The notes under the pieces are model-generated. The model was not told where the DNA came from. It worked only from the letters and a program-made list of their open reading frames with translations, and made no database searches. DNA of 64,000 nucleotides. Origin: Rhodospirillaceae bacterium (GTDB lineage: Bacteria > Pseudomonadota > Alphaproteobacteria > DSM-16000 > Inquilinaceae). The translations under genes and the position numbers were made by a program. The stretch's first letter is position 1. Every line of letters begins with the position of its first letter. Below are positions 8,354 through 17,008 of the stretch, piece by piece. The stretch spans positions 1,221,501 to 1,285,500 of the forward strand of contig JACKIH010000003.1 in assembly GCA_020638575.1 (NCBI GenBank), written 5' to 3'.

Positions 8354-8818
8354 TCAGGTGCGGTGCCCCGCCCCGTCGCTACGGCCCCGTTCCAGCCGCC
8401 GCTGGCAAAGCCCGGCGATCGCGGCCCCCGTCACCGCCCCCAGGAGGGCGAGCCAGGGTCCGAGATAAAGGAAGGTCGCCGCCAGGTAGCCCAGCACCAG
8501 GGGCGTGCCCGCGGCGATGGTACCGATGGCGCACATCAGGCCATAGGCCGCCACCGCGGTCAGCGCCCCGGCCGCAGCTCCCCGCCAGGCGCTGAACCCG
8601 GCATTGCGCGGCGCCATCCGGCCCCAGAAGCGCGGCGCCAGCAGCGTGGCGGAGGCGCAGCCGGCGAGCGCCCACACGCTCCACATGAAGCGCACGCTGT
8701 CGGGCCGGCTGGCGACCAGGACCACGCCCAGCACGAAGGAGGCGACGAAGGCCGCCCAGGCCATGCGGCGTTGGCCCCAGGCGGCGACCGGGCCGAGACG
8801 GGGATCGTCGGGTGTCAT
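8354..8818 (-). CDS. Small four-helix membrane protein, tandem paralogue 3
   Basis: A 154-residue membrane protein with four hydrophobic segments (about 20-38, 44-66, 74-100 and 108-136) and a basic C-terminus. It is the shortest of three neighbouring genes that share a pattern: an N-terminal Arg-rich cytoplasmic segment, an ATLLAPRFWGRM/PR-type motif between helices two and three, and a final helix ending in a charged tail with CQRR or YCR. Its ATG at 8818 overlaps the stop of the preceding paralogue by 4 bp, so the two are translationally coupled. Function unknown. Confidence 0.65.
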   Translation of the reverse strand: MTPDDPRLGPVAAWGQRRMAWAAFVASFVLGVVLVASRPDSVRFMWSVWALAGCASATLLAPRFWGRMAPRNAGFSAWRGAAAGALTAVAAYGLMCAIGTIAAGTPLVLGYLAATFLYLGPWLALLGAVTGAAIAGLCQRRLERGRSDGAGHRT

Positions 8819-9339
8819 GCGCTGCCCGCTCCACGGAGCTGGTCGCGGCAGTACTGCGTCACCAGGGCACCGCACACGGCCCCCAGCGGCAGGGTGACCA
8901 GGCCCGCAAGCAGGACCGAAACCGCCAGCGCGACGACACCGTATCCCAGGGCATCGAGGACCGTCACGGCGGCCCCGGCCTGGTGCAACGGCGGGCGGTC
9001 GAGCGCCGTCGCATAGGCCACGAAGGCCCCAAGTCCAATCCCCACATGGCCCATCAGGGCTGTGGCCAGCCCCGCCAGAACGCCCCGGCCGAGGGGAAAG
9101 CGGCCGCGCCGGGGCACGATGGCGCCCCACAGCCACGGTGCGGCCAGGGTGGCGCCGATGCAGGCGCAGGTGGGCAGGTACCAGCGGAACATGCCGAGCA
9201 GGTGCGCACCGGTCGTCCGGTCCATCACCATGGCCGCGGTGAACCCCACCGCGAGGGCCGTGATGGCAGCCCAGCGCCGGCCGATGCGCACCAGCCGGGC
9301 ATAGGCGGGGTCGGCCGGCGGTGGACCGTCTTCACGCAT
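8815..9339 (-). CDS. Small four-helix membrane protein, tandem paralogue 2
   Basis: A 174-residue membrane protein with four predicted helices. It aligns by eye with the next upstream protein: LVRIGRRWA against LVQRGRWLA, LAAPWLWGAIVPRRGRFPLGRGVLAGLATAL against the equivalent stretch, and ITLPLGA/VTLPLGA plus a Y-C-R tail in both. The loop between helices two and three carries conserved W-x-x-x-x-P-x-R-G-x-F residues. It forms a coupled pair with the gene ending at 8354. No characterised family recognised. Confidence 0.65.
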   Translation of the reverse strand: MREDGPPPADPAYARLVRIGRRWAAITALAVGFTAAMVMDRTTGAHLLGMFRWYLPTCACIGATLAAPWLWGAIVPRRGRFPLGRGVLAGLATALMGHVGIGLGAFVAYATALDRPPLHQAGAAVTVLDALGYGVVALAVSVLLAGLVTLPLGAVCGALVTQYCRDQLRGAGSA

Positions 9340-9417
9340 CGACGGGCGGGGTCGCGGTTGCCATGGCCCATGAGCTTAGCAGATCCGTCGCACCTCCCGG
9401 TACGGGGTCGACAAGCC

Positions 9418-9927
9418 CTAACCGGCGATCTTGCGCCACCGGCTGCGGCAATAGAGCGTCACCACCAGGGCGTAGAGGGCGCCCAGCGGCAGGGTGATCC
9501 ACCAGCACACCCCCAGCGATACCCAGAGGAAGCCCGCGGCCATGACCGCGCTCGTTTCGATCCGCTGCCACAGATCGGCCGGGGGCTGGGCCGCCGGGCC
9601 AAGGTCCAGCGCCAAAACGACGAACACGGCGAGAGCCATCGCCAGATGGGCGGCCAGCGCCGTCAGCACGCCGGACAGCGTGCCCGGCCACAGACGGAAC
9701 GTGCCGCGGCCCGGTGCCAGCCAGGCCCAGAAACCCGCTGCCACCAGGGGTGCTGTGACCAGCGCCGCCGCCGGCAGAACCACCAGGAACAGCGCGTTCA
9801 GGCTGACGCCGACGCCGACCAGCAGGATCACCACCGCGAGTGCCGCCGCGTCCAGCGCTCCCATCCGCGCCAGCCACCGCCCGCGTTGGACCAGCCGCCG
9901 ATAGGCGTCCGTCGGCGGGGCTGCCAC
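9418..9927 (-). CDS. Small four-helix membrane protein, tandem paralogue 1
   Basis: A 169-residue membrane protein from a GTG at 9927, which lies 3 bp beyond the gatA stop, so it is probably cotranscribed with gatC-gatA. Four hydrophobic segments and a basic C-terminal tail (LYCRSRWRKIAG). The shared LAPGRGTFRLWPG loop and TLPLGALYALVVTLYCR end relate it to the two following genes. The alternative start further upstream in the same frame would lie wholly inside gatA and is rejected. Function unknown; the copy number suggests local duplication and divergence. Confidence 0.62.
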   Translation of the reverse strand: MAAPPTDAYRRLVQRGRWLARMGALDAAALAVVILLVGVGVSLNALFLVVLPAAALVTAPLVAAGFWAWLAPGRGTFRLWPGTLSGVLTALAAHLAMALAVFVVLALDLGPAAQPPADLWQRIETSAVMAAGFLWVSLGVCWWITLPLGALYALVVTLYCRSRWRKIAG

Positions 9928-9929
9928 GG

Positions 9930-11429
9930 CTAGGCGCGCATGTTGAACGGCGGGGCCAGCTTGAACGCCGCGGCATCCTCGATCGCCTGGGCGACGCGCA
10001 GCAGCGTCGCTTCGTCGAACGGCCGGCCCAGCACCTGCAGGCCCAGCGGCAGGCCCTGGTGGTCGAGCCCGGCCGGTACCGAAATCCCCGGCAGCCCGGC
10101 CATGTTGGCGGTCACCGTGAAGATGTCGTTGAGGTACATGGTCACCGGATCGTCCGGCACGTTGTCGAGGCCGAAGGCACCGCTCGGCGTGGTCGGCGTC
10201 AGCACGGCGTCGAAACCCTCGAACACCCGGTCGAAGTCGCGGCGGATCAGGCTGCGCACCTGCTGGGCCTTGCGGTAATAGGCATCGTAGTAGCCGGCCG
10301 ACAGCACATAGGTGCCGATGAGGATACGCCGCCGCACCTCCGCCCCGAAGCCGGCGCCGCGGGTGTTCTCGTACATCTCGATGATCGACTTGCCGTCGAC
10401 GCGCAGGCCGTAGCGCACGCCGTCGTAGCGCGCCAGGTTGGACGAAGCTTCGGCGGGCGCGACGATGTAGTAGGCCGGCAGCGCGTGGTGGGTGTGCGGC
10501 AGCGAGACCTCGGCCACCTCCGCCCCGGCAGCGCGCAGCCAGTCGATCCCCTGCTGCCACAGGGCTTCGATCTCCGCCGGCATGCCGTCCACCCGGTATT
10601 CCTTGGGCACGCCGATCTTCAGGCCGCGCACGCCGTCCTTCAGTGCCGCCTCGAAGTCCGGCACCGGCAGGTCGACGCTGGTGGAGTCCTTGGGATCGAG
10701 CCCGCAGATGGAGGTGAGCAGGATGGCGCAGTCGCGCACCGTCACGCCGAATACGCCCGCCTGGTCGAGCGACGAGGCGAAGGCGACGATGCCCCAGCGC
10801 GAACACCGTCCGTAGGTCGGCTTGATGCCGGTGATGCCGCAGAAGCTGGCCGGCTGGCGGATCGACCCGCCGGTATCGGTGCCCAGCGCACCGACGCCGA
10901 CGCCGGCCGCAATGGCGGCCCCGGACCCGCCGGAGGAGCCGCCGGGCACCAGCTTGCGCGCAAACCCGTCGCCGGTGCCGCCGCCGTCACGCGGGCTCCA
11001 CGGGTTGATGGTGGGGCCGTAGTAGGAGGTGAGCGTGGACGAACCCATGGCGAACTCGTCCAGGTTCAGCTTGCCCAGCATCACCGCTCCGTCCGCCCAC
11101 AGCTTGGACGTCACGGTGCTTTCGTAGGTCGGCACGAAGCCGTCCAGGATGTGGCTGCCCGCGGTGGTCAGCACACCGGTGGTACAGAACAGGTCCTTCA
11201 CGCCGATGGGCAGGCCGTTGAGCGGCCCGGCCTCGCCCCTGGCGCGGCGCGCATCGGCCGCTTCGGCCATGGCGAGCGCCTGCTCGGCCGTTTCGGTGAT
11301 GAACAGGTTGAGCGGCCGCGCGCGCTCCATGGCGCCGACATGGGCGGTCACCAGGTCCACGGCGGAGGTCTCGCCGGCCTTCAGCGCATCCCGCGCTTCG
11401 GCCAGCGTCAGCGACAGCAGGTCGGCCAT
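9930..11429 (-). CDS. gatA: Aspartyl/glutamyl-tRNA(Asn/Gln) amidotransferase subunit A
   Basis: A 499-residue amidase-signature enzyme. The Ser-cisSer-Lys triad is visible as Lys78 (IGVKDLF), Ser165 (GGSSGGSG) and Ser189 (GTDTGGSIRQP). It hydrolyses glutamine and channels ammonia to GatB for tRNA-dependent Gln/Asn formation. The start at 11429 lies 3 bp after the gatC stop, giving the gatC-gatA order usual in alphaproteobacteria. Length is normal for GatA. Confidence 0.97.
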   Translation of the reverse strand: MADLLSLTLAEARDALKAGETSAVDLVTAHVGAMERARPLNLFITETAEQALAMAEAADARRARGEAGPLNGLPIGVKDLFCTTGVLTTAGSHILDGFVPTYESTVTSKLWADGAVMLGKLNLDEFAMGSSTLTSYYGPTINPWSPRDGGGTGDGFARKLVPGGSSGGSGAAIAAGVGVGALGTDTGGSIRQPASFCGITGIKPTYGRCSRWGIVAFASSLDQAGVFGVTVRDCAILLTSICGLDPKDSTSVDLPVPDFEAALKDGVRGLKIGVPKEYRVDGMPAEIEALWQQGIDWLRAAGAEVAEVSLPHTHHALPAYYIVAPAEASSNLARYDGVRYGLRVDGKSIIEMYENTRGAGFGAEVRRRILIGTYVLSAGYYDAYYRKAQQVRSLIRRDFDRVFEGFDAVLTPTTPSGAFGLDNVPDDPVTMYLNDIFTVTANMAGLPGISVPAGLDHQGLPLGLQVLGRPFDEATLLRVAQAIEDAAAFKLAPPFNMRA

Positions 11430-11432
11430 GGC

Positions 11433-11720
11433 CTACTCCACCACCTTCGGAACGGAATAGAAGCCGCCCGTGGCGTCCGGCGCGTTGGCCAGCACCTTGT
11501 CGGGGATCTGCCCGTCGGTCACCACGTCCGGGCGCCGCCGCAGCTTCTGCGTGGCCATGCCGGTCATCGGCGGCACATCGGTGGTGTCCACCGCGCCGAG
11601 CTGTTCCACGAAGGTGAGGATTTGGCTGATCTCGCCCGCCAGGTGGTCCAGTTGGTCGTCCGGCACCTTCAAACGGGCCAGATGGGCAATGCGGCGAACG
11701 CTATCGGTGTCGAGGGCCAT
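11433..11720 (-). CDS. gatC: Aspartyl/glutamyl-tRNA(Asn/Gln) amidotransferase subunit C
   Basis: A 95-residue GatC. It begins with MALDTDSVRRIAHLARLKV and has the ILTFVEQLGAVDTTDVPPM belt segment that wraps around the GatA-GatB interface; it ends with DKVLANAPDATGGFYSVPKVVE-type residues. It stabilises GatA and the GatAB interface. The ATG at 11720 is chosen because the long upstream frame is non-coding in character. Transcribed divergently from ruvX with about 100 bp between starts. Confidence 0.96.
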   Translation of the reverse strand: MALDTDSVRRIAHLARLKVPDDQLDHLAGEISQILTFVEQLGAVDTTDVPPMTGMATQKLRRRPDVVTDGQIPDKVLANAPDATGGFYSVPKVVE

Positions 11721-11819
11721 GGCAGGCGCGGGTCCGTTGGCTTGCGAGCAGATAAGCCCTGCGCGGCGGCCGGCACGGGCCCGATTGTGCGCAAGGACGC
11801 CGGACGCTATCACCGCGGC

Positions 11820-12296
11820 ATGCTGCTGGACAACATATTGCACCTGCGCGGGACGGTGGCCGAGGGCGCGCGGCTGATGGCGCTGGACATCGGGTCGAAG
11901 ACCATCGGGCTCGCCGTCTCCGATGCCGCATGGATCGTCGCCTCGCCGGTGAAGACCATCCGCCGTACCCGCATGGGGGCCGATGCCGCCGAGTTGTTCC
12001 GGCTGGCCGACGAGCGCGGTGTCGGCGGGCTGGTGGCCGGCCTGCCGGTCAACATGGACGGCAGCGAAGGGCCGCGCTGCCAATCGGTGCGCGCATTCGC
12101 CGACAACCTGCTCGCCATCCGCGACATCCCGCTGGCGTGGTGGGACGAGCGCTGGTCCACCCTGGCGGTGGAGCGCGCCATGATCGACGCCGACCTGTCG
12201 CGGGCCAAACGCGCCAAGGCGGTGGACGCCGCGGCGGCCGCCTACATCCTGCAAGGGGCGCTCGACCGTCTGGCGGCCGCCCGGCGGGACGGATAG
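11820..12296 (+). CDS. ruvX: RuvX/YqgF-type nuclease (putative pre-16S rRNA or Holliday-junction resolvase)
   Basis: A 158-residue RNase H-fold protein. Motifs: DIGSKTIGLAVSD (first catalytic Asp, near residue 22), GLPVNMDGSEG, DERWSTLAVERAM and VDAAAAAYILQGALD (last acidic residue). YqgF proteins are implicated in 16S rRNA 5' maturation and were named for their resolvase-like fold. The ATG at 11820 gives an N-terminal leader of about 20 residues before the first strand, which is common in alphaproteobacteria. Four bases separate it from the following AEC transporter gene, suggesting an operon. Confidence 0.93.
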   Translation: MLLDNILHLRGTVAEGARLMALDIGSKTIGLAVSDAAWIVASPVKTIRRTRMGADAAELFRLADERGVGGLVAGLPVNMDGSEGPRCQSVRAFADNLLAIRDIPLAWWDERWSTLAVERAMIDADLSRAKRAKAVDAAAAAYILQGALDRLAAARRDG

Positions 12297-12299
12297 GCG

Positions 12300-13229
12300 A
12301 TGATCTCCGTTCTCCTGGCGCTGGCCCCGGTGTTCGCCATCATCGTGCTGGGCATCTGGCTGCGCCAGGCGACGTTCCTCGACGCCGGCTTCTGGCGGCC
12401 GGCCGAGCAGCTTACCTACTTCGTGCTGTTCCCGGCCCTGCTGGTGTCCACGCTGGGCACTGCGGATCTCGGCGGACTGGGCGAAGTGCTGCCCATGGTG
12501 GGCGCCATCTGGGTGGCCATCATCGGCATGACGGTGGCCCTGGTGCTGGCGCGGCCGACCACCGGGCCCTCGGGGCCGAAATTCAGCTCCGTCGTCCAGG
12601 GCGTGATCCGCCAGAACAGCTATATCGGCCTGGCGGTGGCGGCCGCCTTTTACGGCGACGGCGGCGTCGCCGCGGCGGCGGTGGCGCTGGTGGCCATCGT
12701 GCCGCTGGCCAACGTGATCTCCGTGGCCGTGATCACCCACTACGCCTCCAGCGGCACCCCGTCCGTGCGCGGCATATTGGGCCAGCTTGCCCGCAACCCG
12801 CTGATCGTCGGCGTCATCCTCGGCCTGGCGCTCAACCTGTCGGGCATCGGCATCCCCATCGTGTTCGACAGCGTGCTGCGCATCCTCGGCAACGCGGCGC
12901 TCGCCTTCGGCCTGCTGGCGGTGGGGGCGGCGCTCGACCTTGACAGCCTGCGCGCCAGCGGCCGGGTCGCCGCGGTAACCTGCGGGCTGAAGCTGGTGGT
13001 GATGCCGGCCATCACCTTGGCCGCCTGCCTGGCCTTCGGCGCAGTGGGAATGCTGGGGTTCATCGCCGTCATGTTCAACGGCCTGCCCACCGCCACCAAT
13101 TCCTACATCCTGGCCCGCCAGCTCGGCGGCGACGCAACCCTGATGGCCGGCCTGATCACCTTGCAGACGGCCCTGTCGGCGATCACCCTGCCGCTGGTGC
13201 TGGGCGGGCTGACGGCCCTGGGCTGGTAG
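12300..13229 (+). CDS. AEC (auxin efflux carrier)-family transporter
   Basis: A 309-residue inner-membrane protein with ten predicted helices in two inverted halves, as in AEC/BASS-fold carriers. The motif LVLFPALLVSTLG in the second helix and GLPTATNSYILARQLGGD in the second half are typical. Bacterial AEC members export organic acids such as malate or malonate, or amino acids; the substrate here is unknown. It starts 3 bp after the ruvX stop and probably shares its promoter. Confidence 0.87.
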   Translation: MISVLLALAPVFAIIVLGIWLRQATFLDAGFWRPAEQLTYFVLFPALLVSTLGTADLGGLGEVLPMVGAIWVAIIGMTVALVLARPTTGPSGPKFSSVVQGVIRQNSYIGLAVAAAFYGDGGVAAAAVALVAIVPLANVISVAVITHYASSGTPSVRGILGQLARNPLIVGVILGLALNLSGIGIPIVFDSVLRILGNAALAFGLLAVGAALDLDSLRASGRVAAVTCGLKLVVMPAITLAACLAFGAVGMLGFIAVMFNGLPTATNSYILARQLGGDATLMAGLITLQTALSAITLPLVLGGLTALGW

Positions 13230-13371
13230 GCGCGCGCCCATCCCCAGTCGCCCTCCCGAGTCGGCCGCGGCCTGCTCCCCACCCCGGCCGCCGCCGGCAG
13301 CATCGCCAGCCGGGCCGCCGGATGGGGCTGCGGGCTGGCACCACGGCCCACAAGATGCACTATGTGCCGCC

Positions 13372-14334
13372 ATGGACACGACGACCGGCTTTCCGCACCG
13401 CCACCTGCTGGGCATCGAGGGGCTGAGCCCGGCCGACATCACCTGGCTGCTCGACCGGGCCGACGGCTATGTCGACCAGAGCCGCCGCCGCGACAAGCGC
13501 ACCGCCCTGTTGCGCGGCCGCACGGTGATGAACCTGTTCTTCGAAGCCTCCACCCGCACCAGCGCGTCGTTCGAACTGGCGGCCAAGCGCTTGGGGGCCG
13601 ACACCATCAACATGCCGGTTGCCGCCTCCTCGGTGAAGAAGGGCGAGTCGTTGATCGACACGGCGACCACGCTCAACGCCATGCACCCCGACGCGCTGAT
13701 CATCCGCCATCCCGACGCGGGGGCGGCCCACCTGTTGTCGCAAAAGGTGCAGGCCCATGTGATCAATGCCGGCGACGGCGCCCACGAACACCCCACCCAG
13801 GCGCTCTTGGATGCGCTGACCCTGCGCCGCCGGCTCGGCCGCATCGCCGAGCTGGAGGTGGCGATCTGCGGCGACGTCGCCCACAGCCGCGTCGCCCGCT
13901 CCAACATCCTGCTTCTCCAGGCCATGGGGGCGTATGTCCGCGTGGTCGCGCCGCCGACGCTGCTGCCCGCCGCCATCGACCGTATGGGCGTGGAGGTGTT
14001 CCACGACATGAAGGCCGGCATCGCCGGCGCCGACGTGGTGATGATCTTGCGCCTGCAGCTTGAGCGCATGCACGGCAGCTTCGTGCCGTCGACCCGCGAA
14101 TACTTCCACTTCTTCGGCCTGCACGATGCCGCCCTGGCCGCCGCCAAGCCCGACGTCGTCATCATGCATCCGGGGCCGATGAACCGCGGCACGGAGATCG
14201 ATAGCGGCATCGCCGACGACACCAACCGGTCGGTGATCCTCGACCAGGTTGAACTGGGTGTGGCGGTGCGTATGGCGGTGCTGGACGCCCTGCTGGGCGA
14301 AACGGAGATGGACGGGACGGGGGTGGCGGCATGA
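13372..14334 (+). CDS. pyrB: Aspartate carbamoyltransferase catalytic subunit
   Basis: A 320-residue ATCase. The carbamoyl-phosphate site STRTSASFELAAKRLGAD, the HPTQALLDALT segment and the HPGPMNRGTEI aspartate-loop region are all present. It makes carbamoyl-aspartate in pyrimidine synthesis. The start ATG at 13372 begins MDTTTGFPHRHLLGIEGL, the usual alphaproteobacterial N-terminus. Its stop overlaps the next gene by 4 bp (ATGA), and the partner there is a dihydroorotase homologue that appears non-catalytic. No pyrI regulatory subunit is nearby. Confidence 0.97.
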   Translation: MDTTTGFPHRHLLGIEGLSPADITWLLDRADGYVDQSRRRDKRTALLRGRTVMNLFFEASTRTSASFELAAKRLGADTINMPVAASSVKKGESLIDTATTLNAMHPDALIIRHPDAGAAHLLSQKVQAHVINAGDGAHEHPTQALLDALTLRRRLGRIAELEVAICGDVAHSRVARSNILLLQAMGAYVRVVAPPTLLPAAIDRMGVEVFHDMKAGIAGADVVMILRLQLERMHGSFVPSTREYFHFFGLHDAALAAAKPDVVIMHPGPMNRGTEIDSGIADDTNRSVILDQVELGVAVRMAVLDALLGETEMDGTGVAA

Positions 14335-15623
14335 CGACCGTGTTCCGCAACGCCCGCCTGCTCGACCCCGCTGCGGGCCTGGACGCGCCGGGCGGCGTGC
14401 TGGTGGAAGGAAAACGCATCGCCGCCGCCGGGGCCGGCCTGTTCGCCGATCCCGCCGAGCTGCCGGAGGGTGCCGCGGTGGTGGACTGCCAGGGGGCCTG
14501 CCTCGCCCCCGGCCTGGTGGACCTGCGCGCGCGCATCGGCGAGCCGGGCGAGGAGCACAAGGAGACCATCGAAACCGCCTCCATTGCCGCGGCGGCGGGG
14601 GGGGTGACCGCACTCGCCATGCTGCCCACCACCCAGCCGCCGGTGGACAGCGTGCATGGGCTGGAGTTCGTCGCCCGGCGTGCCCGCACCGCCCAGCGCA
14701 CCAAGATTTTCCCCTATGCCTGCCTGACCCGAGGTGCTGCGGGCGAGCAGATTACCGAGATGGGCCTTTTGGCCGAAAGCGGCGCCATCGCCTTTACCGA
14801 CGGCAACCACGCGGTGGCCGATCCGCTGGTGATGCTGCGGGCACTGAGCTACGCCACCGCCTTCGACCTGCTGATCTGCCAGCACCCGGAAGATCCGCGG
14901 CTGGCCGCGGCCGGCGTGATGAACGAAGGCGAGGTCTCCACCCGGCTGGGCCTGCCCGGTATCCCGCGCGAGGCCGAAGCCATCCTGATCGAGCGCGACC
15001 TGCGCTTGGTGGCCCGCACAGGGGCGCGCTACCACATCGCCCATGTGTCGACGGCCGAAGCGGTCGCACTGGTGCGCCGCGCCAAGGCCGACGGGCTGAA
15101 GGTGACGTGCGACACCAGCCCGCCCTACTTCGCCCTGACGGAGATGGACGTTACCGACTATCGCACCTTCGCCAAGCTCTCCCCGCCGTTGCGCGACGAG
15201 ATGGACCGGCGCGCCATCGTCGACGGGCTGGCCGACGGCACCATCGATGCCATCGCCAGCGACCACGACCCCCAGGACACCGACAGCAAGCGCCAGCCCT
15301 TCGCGTCCGCCGCCGTCGGCGGAGCCGGGCTGGAAACCCTGCTGCCGGTGGCGCTCGACCTCTACCACAACGGCCACCTGTCGCTGCTCGACGTGATCGG
15401 CCGCATGACCGCGGCCCCGGCGCGCATCCTGCGGCTGGAGCTGGGCACGCTGGCGCCGGGGGCCCCGGCCGACCTGATCGTGTTCGACCCCGACCGGCCG
15501 TGGCGCATCGATGCCGACACGCTGGTGGGCAAGTCGCGCAACTCGCCCTTCGACCGCCGGCTCACCAGCGGCAAGGTGCTGCGGACCGTGGTGGACGGCC
15601 GCACGGTGCACCTGGCGGAGTAA
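14331..15623 (+). CDS. pyrC': Dihydroorotase-like protein, probably non-catalytic ATCase partner
   Basis: A 430-residue amidohydrolase-fold protein. Active dihydroorotases carry an HxH metal motif after the first strand; here residues 66-68 read R-A-R in LVDLRARIGEPG. The later His ligand site is replaced too (Pro264-Pro265 in CDTSPPYFAL), and the DHAPH motif is DHDPQ (311-315). With all these metal ligands changed, catalysis is unlikely. In pseudomonads a similar inactive PyrC' holds ATCase together as a dodecamer, so a structural role with PyrB is the best inference. A true dihydroorotase should exist elsewhere in the genome. Annotated pipelines usually call this protein plain PyrC. Confidence 0.85.
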   Translation: MTTVFRNARLLDPAAGLDAPGGVLVEGKRIAAAGAGLFADPAELPEGAAVVDCQGACLAPGLVDLRARIGEPGEEHKETIETASIAAAAGGVTALAMLPTTQPPVDSVHGLEFVARRARTAQRTKIFPYACLTRGAAGEQITEMGLLAESGAIAFTDGNHAVADPLVMLRALSYATAFDLLICQHPEDPRLAAAGVMNEGEVSTRLGLPGIPREAEAILIERDLRLVARTGARYHIAHVSTAEAVALVRRAKADGLKVTCDTSPPYFALTEMDVTDYRTFAKLSPPLRDEMDRRAIVDGLADGTIDAIASDHDPQDTDSKRQPFASAAVGGAGLETLLPVALDLYHNGHLSLLDVIGRMTAAPARILRLELGTLAPGAPADLIVFDPDRPWRIDADTLVGKSRNSPFDRRLTSGKVLRTVVDGRTVHLAE

Positions 15624-15645
15624 GCGAACCACAGGGGAACTCCCC

Positions 15646-16338
15646 ATGGACAGCCAATTCATCGCCGACGCGCTGCGGTTCCTGCTGGGCATCCGTGTGC
15701 TGGGATGGCAGGAGGCGTGGCCCTATTTGGCCATCGCCGTCTGCGGCGGCTACCTGCTGGGCTCCATCCCCTTCGGGCTGGTGCTGACGCGGCTGGCCGG
15801 CCTGGGCGACGTGCGCAAGATCGGCTCGGGCAATATCGGCATGACCAACGTGCTACGCACCGGCCGCAAGGATCTGGCGGCGTTCACCTTGCTGCTGGAC
15901 GCCGGCAAGGGCGCGCTGGCGGTGTTTTGCGGCTACTGGTGGATCAACCAGGACTACGCGGTGTTGGCCGGGCTGGGCGCCTTCCTCGGCCACCTGTTTC
16001 CCATCTGGCTTCTGTTCCGCGGCGGCAAGGGCGTGGCGACGGGGGCCGGCATCCTGTTTGCCCTCTCCTGGCCGGTGGGCGTGCTGGCCGGGCTTACCTG
16101 GCTGCTGGTGGCCGTGGTGACACGCTACGCGTCGCTGAGCGCGCTGGTCGCCTGCGCCCTGGCGCCGGTGTACGCGTACGCCATCAGCCAGGTGGAGGTC
16201 GCCGGCACCTACTTCGCCGACGCCCAGCGCACGCAGTTCTTCATCGTGCTGGCGGTGCTGGTGTGGTTCGCCCACCGCGGCAACATCGTGCGCCTGGTGT
16301 CGGGCACCGAGCGGAAGTTGGGAGAGAAGAAGGGGTAG
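15646..16338 (+). CDS. plsY: Glycerol-3-phosphate acyltransferase PlsY
   Basis: A 230-residue membrane enzyme that transfers acyl groups from acyl-phosphate to glycerol-3-phosphate, the first step of phospholipid synthesis. The conserved loops GSGNIGMTNVLRTGRK (about residues 63-78) and FRGGKGVATGAG (about 124-135) are clear, set among five to seven membrane helices. The start at 15646 follows an accgcaggggaa-like purine stretch. The pyrB-pyrC-plsY order is classic in alphaproteobacteria, where dprA and topA usually follow; here a VapBC module follows instead. Confidence 0.95.
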   Translation: MDSQFIADALRFLLGIRVLGWQEAWPYLAIAVCGGYLLGSIPFGLVLTRLAGLGDVRKIGSGNIGMTNVLRTGRKDLAAFTLLLDAGKGALAVFCGYWWINQDYAVLAGLGAFLGHLFPIWLLFRGGKGVATGAGILFALSWPVGVLAGLTWLLVAVVTRYASLSALVACALAPVYAYAISQVEVAGTYFADAQRTQFFIVLAVLVWFAHRGNIVRLVSGTERKLGEKKG

Positions 16339-16359
16339 CGCGCCTGCCGGCCCGGATAC

Positions 16360-16746
16360 CTACCAGACGAGACAGGCAAGATCGGGAATGTCCGCGAAAT
16401 CGGCCCCGTTTGTTGTGACCAGCGTGGACCGATGCACCAGAGTTTGTGCTGCGATCATGCGATCCAGGATCTTGCGGCGGGAATAGCCGGCCGCGGCGAC
16501 GATCGCTCCGTATCGCGCCGCCGCCAAATCGTCGAACGGAAGGCAGGGAATGGCGGCAAGCATGACGTCCAGCCGCGCGCGCCGAATTGCGGCTTGATCT
16601 GGCACGCGGTAGACGCCGCCTTCCAATTCCACCCGCGTTATCACCGACATCAGGACCGCGCCGTCTAGGTTGGCGATACGTGCCTGCGTGTCCGGGTCAC
16701 CGTCGCGCAGGCGGATGGCGATATTGGTGTCGATCAGATAGGCCAT
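16360..16746 (-). CDS. vapC: VapC-type PIN-domain ribonuclease toxin
   Basis: A 128-residue PIN-domain protein. Acidic residues of the active site are visible: Asp6 in LIDTNIAI, Glu41 in SVITRVELEGG, Asp95 in ILDRMIAAQ and Asp115 in TNGADFADI. It should be a Mg-dependent endoribonuclease, neutralised by the VapB-like protein encoded 3 bp upstream. The ATG at 16746 is the first in frame and fits the family N-terminus (MAYLIDTNI). It is convergent with plsY, 21 bp stop to stop. Confidence 0.9.
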   Translation of the reverse strand: MAYLIDTNIAIRLRDGDPDTQARIANLDGAVLMSVITRVELEGGVYRVPDQAAIRRARLDVMLAAIPCLPFDDLAAARYGAIVAAAGYSRRKILDRMIAAQTLVHRSTLVTTNGADFADIPDLACLVW

Positions 16747-16749
16747 GGC

Positions 16750-16989
16750 TCAAAGGCCAGGGCGTTCCGGAATCTCCGCCTCGTCCCTGGCTTCGATTGC
16801 GTTCGGGCGTGGCATTTCGGCAAGGCGCTCCAGCATCTCTGGCACCGTCATCTTGGCCGGATAGATGGTCATCACGTCGCCGGAGCGGACGATCACCACT
16901 TCGGTGTCGATGCCGAACGCCACGTCCTTGGGCAGGCGTACGGCCTCGCTGTTCCCGCTGCGAAACGTACGGCTATGGGCTGTGGGCAT
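16750..16989 (-). CDS. vapB: VapB-type antitoxin (AbrB/SpoVT fold)
   Basis: A 79-residue protein. The N-terminal half (RTFRSGNSEAVRLPKDVAF) is the swapped-hairpin AbrB DNA-binding fold of VapB/MazE antitoxins. The acidic C-terminal half (EARDEAEIPERPGL) should bind and block the VapC active site. The vapB-vapC order and 3-bp spacing are standard, and VapB normally autorepresses the pair through an upstream palindrome; a candidate is at 17009-17024. Confidence 0.88.
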   Translation of the reverse strand: MPTAHSRTFRSGNSEAVRLPKDVAFGIDTEVVIVRSGDVMTIYPAKMTVPEMLERLAEMPRPNAIEARDEAEIPERPGL

Positions 16990-17008
16990 GACGACCGCTC
17001 CTTGTATT

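Noticed and set aside
9840..11819. Very long plus-strand open frame antisense to gatA leading into ruvX
   Set aside because: The translated sequence is His/Arg/Gly-rich shadow coding of gatA on the other strand; only the part from 11820 is the ruvX gene.
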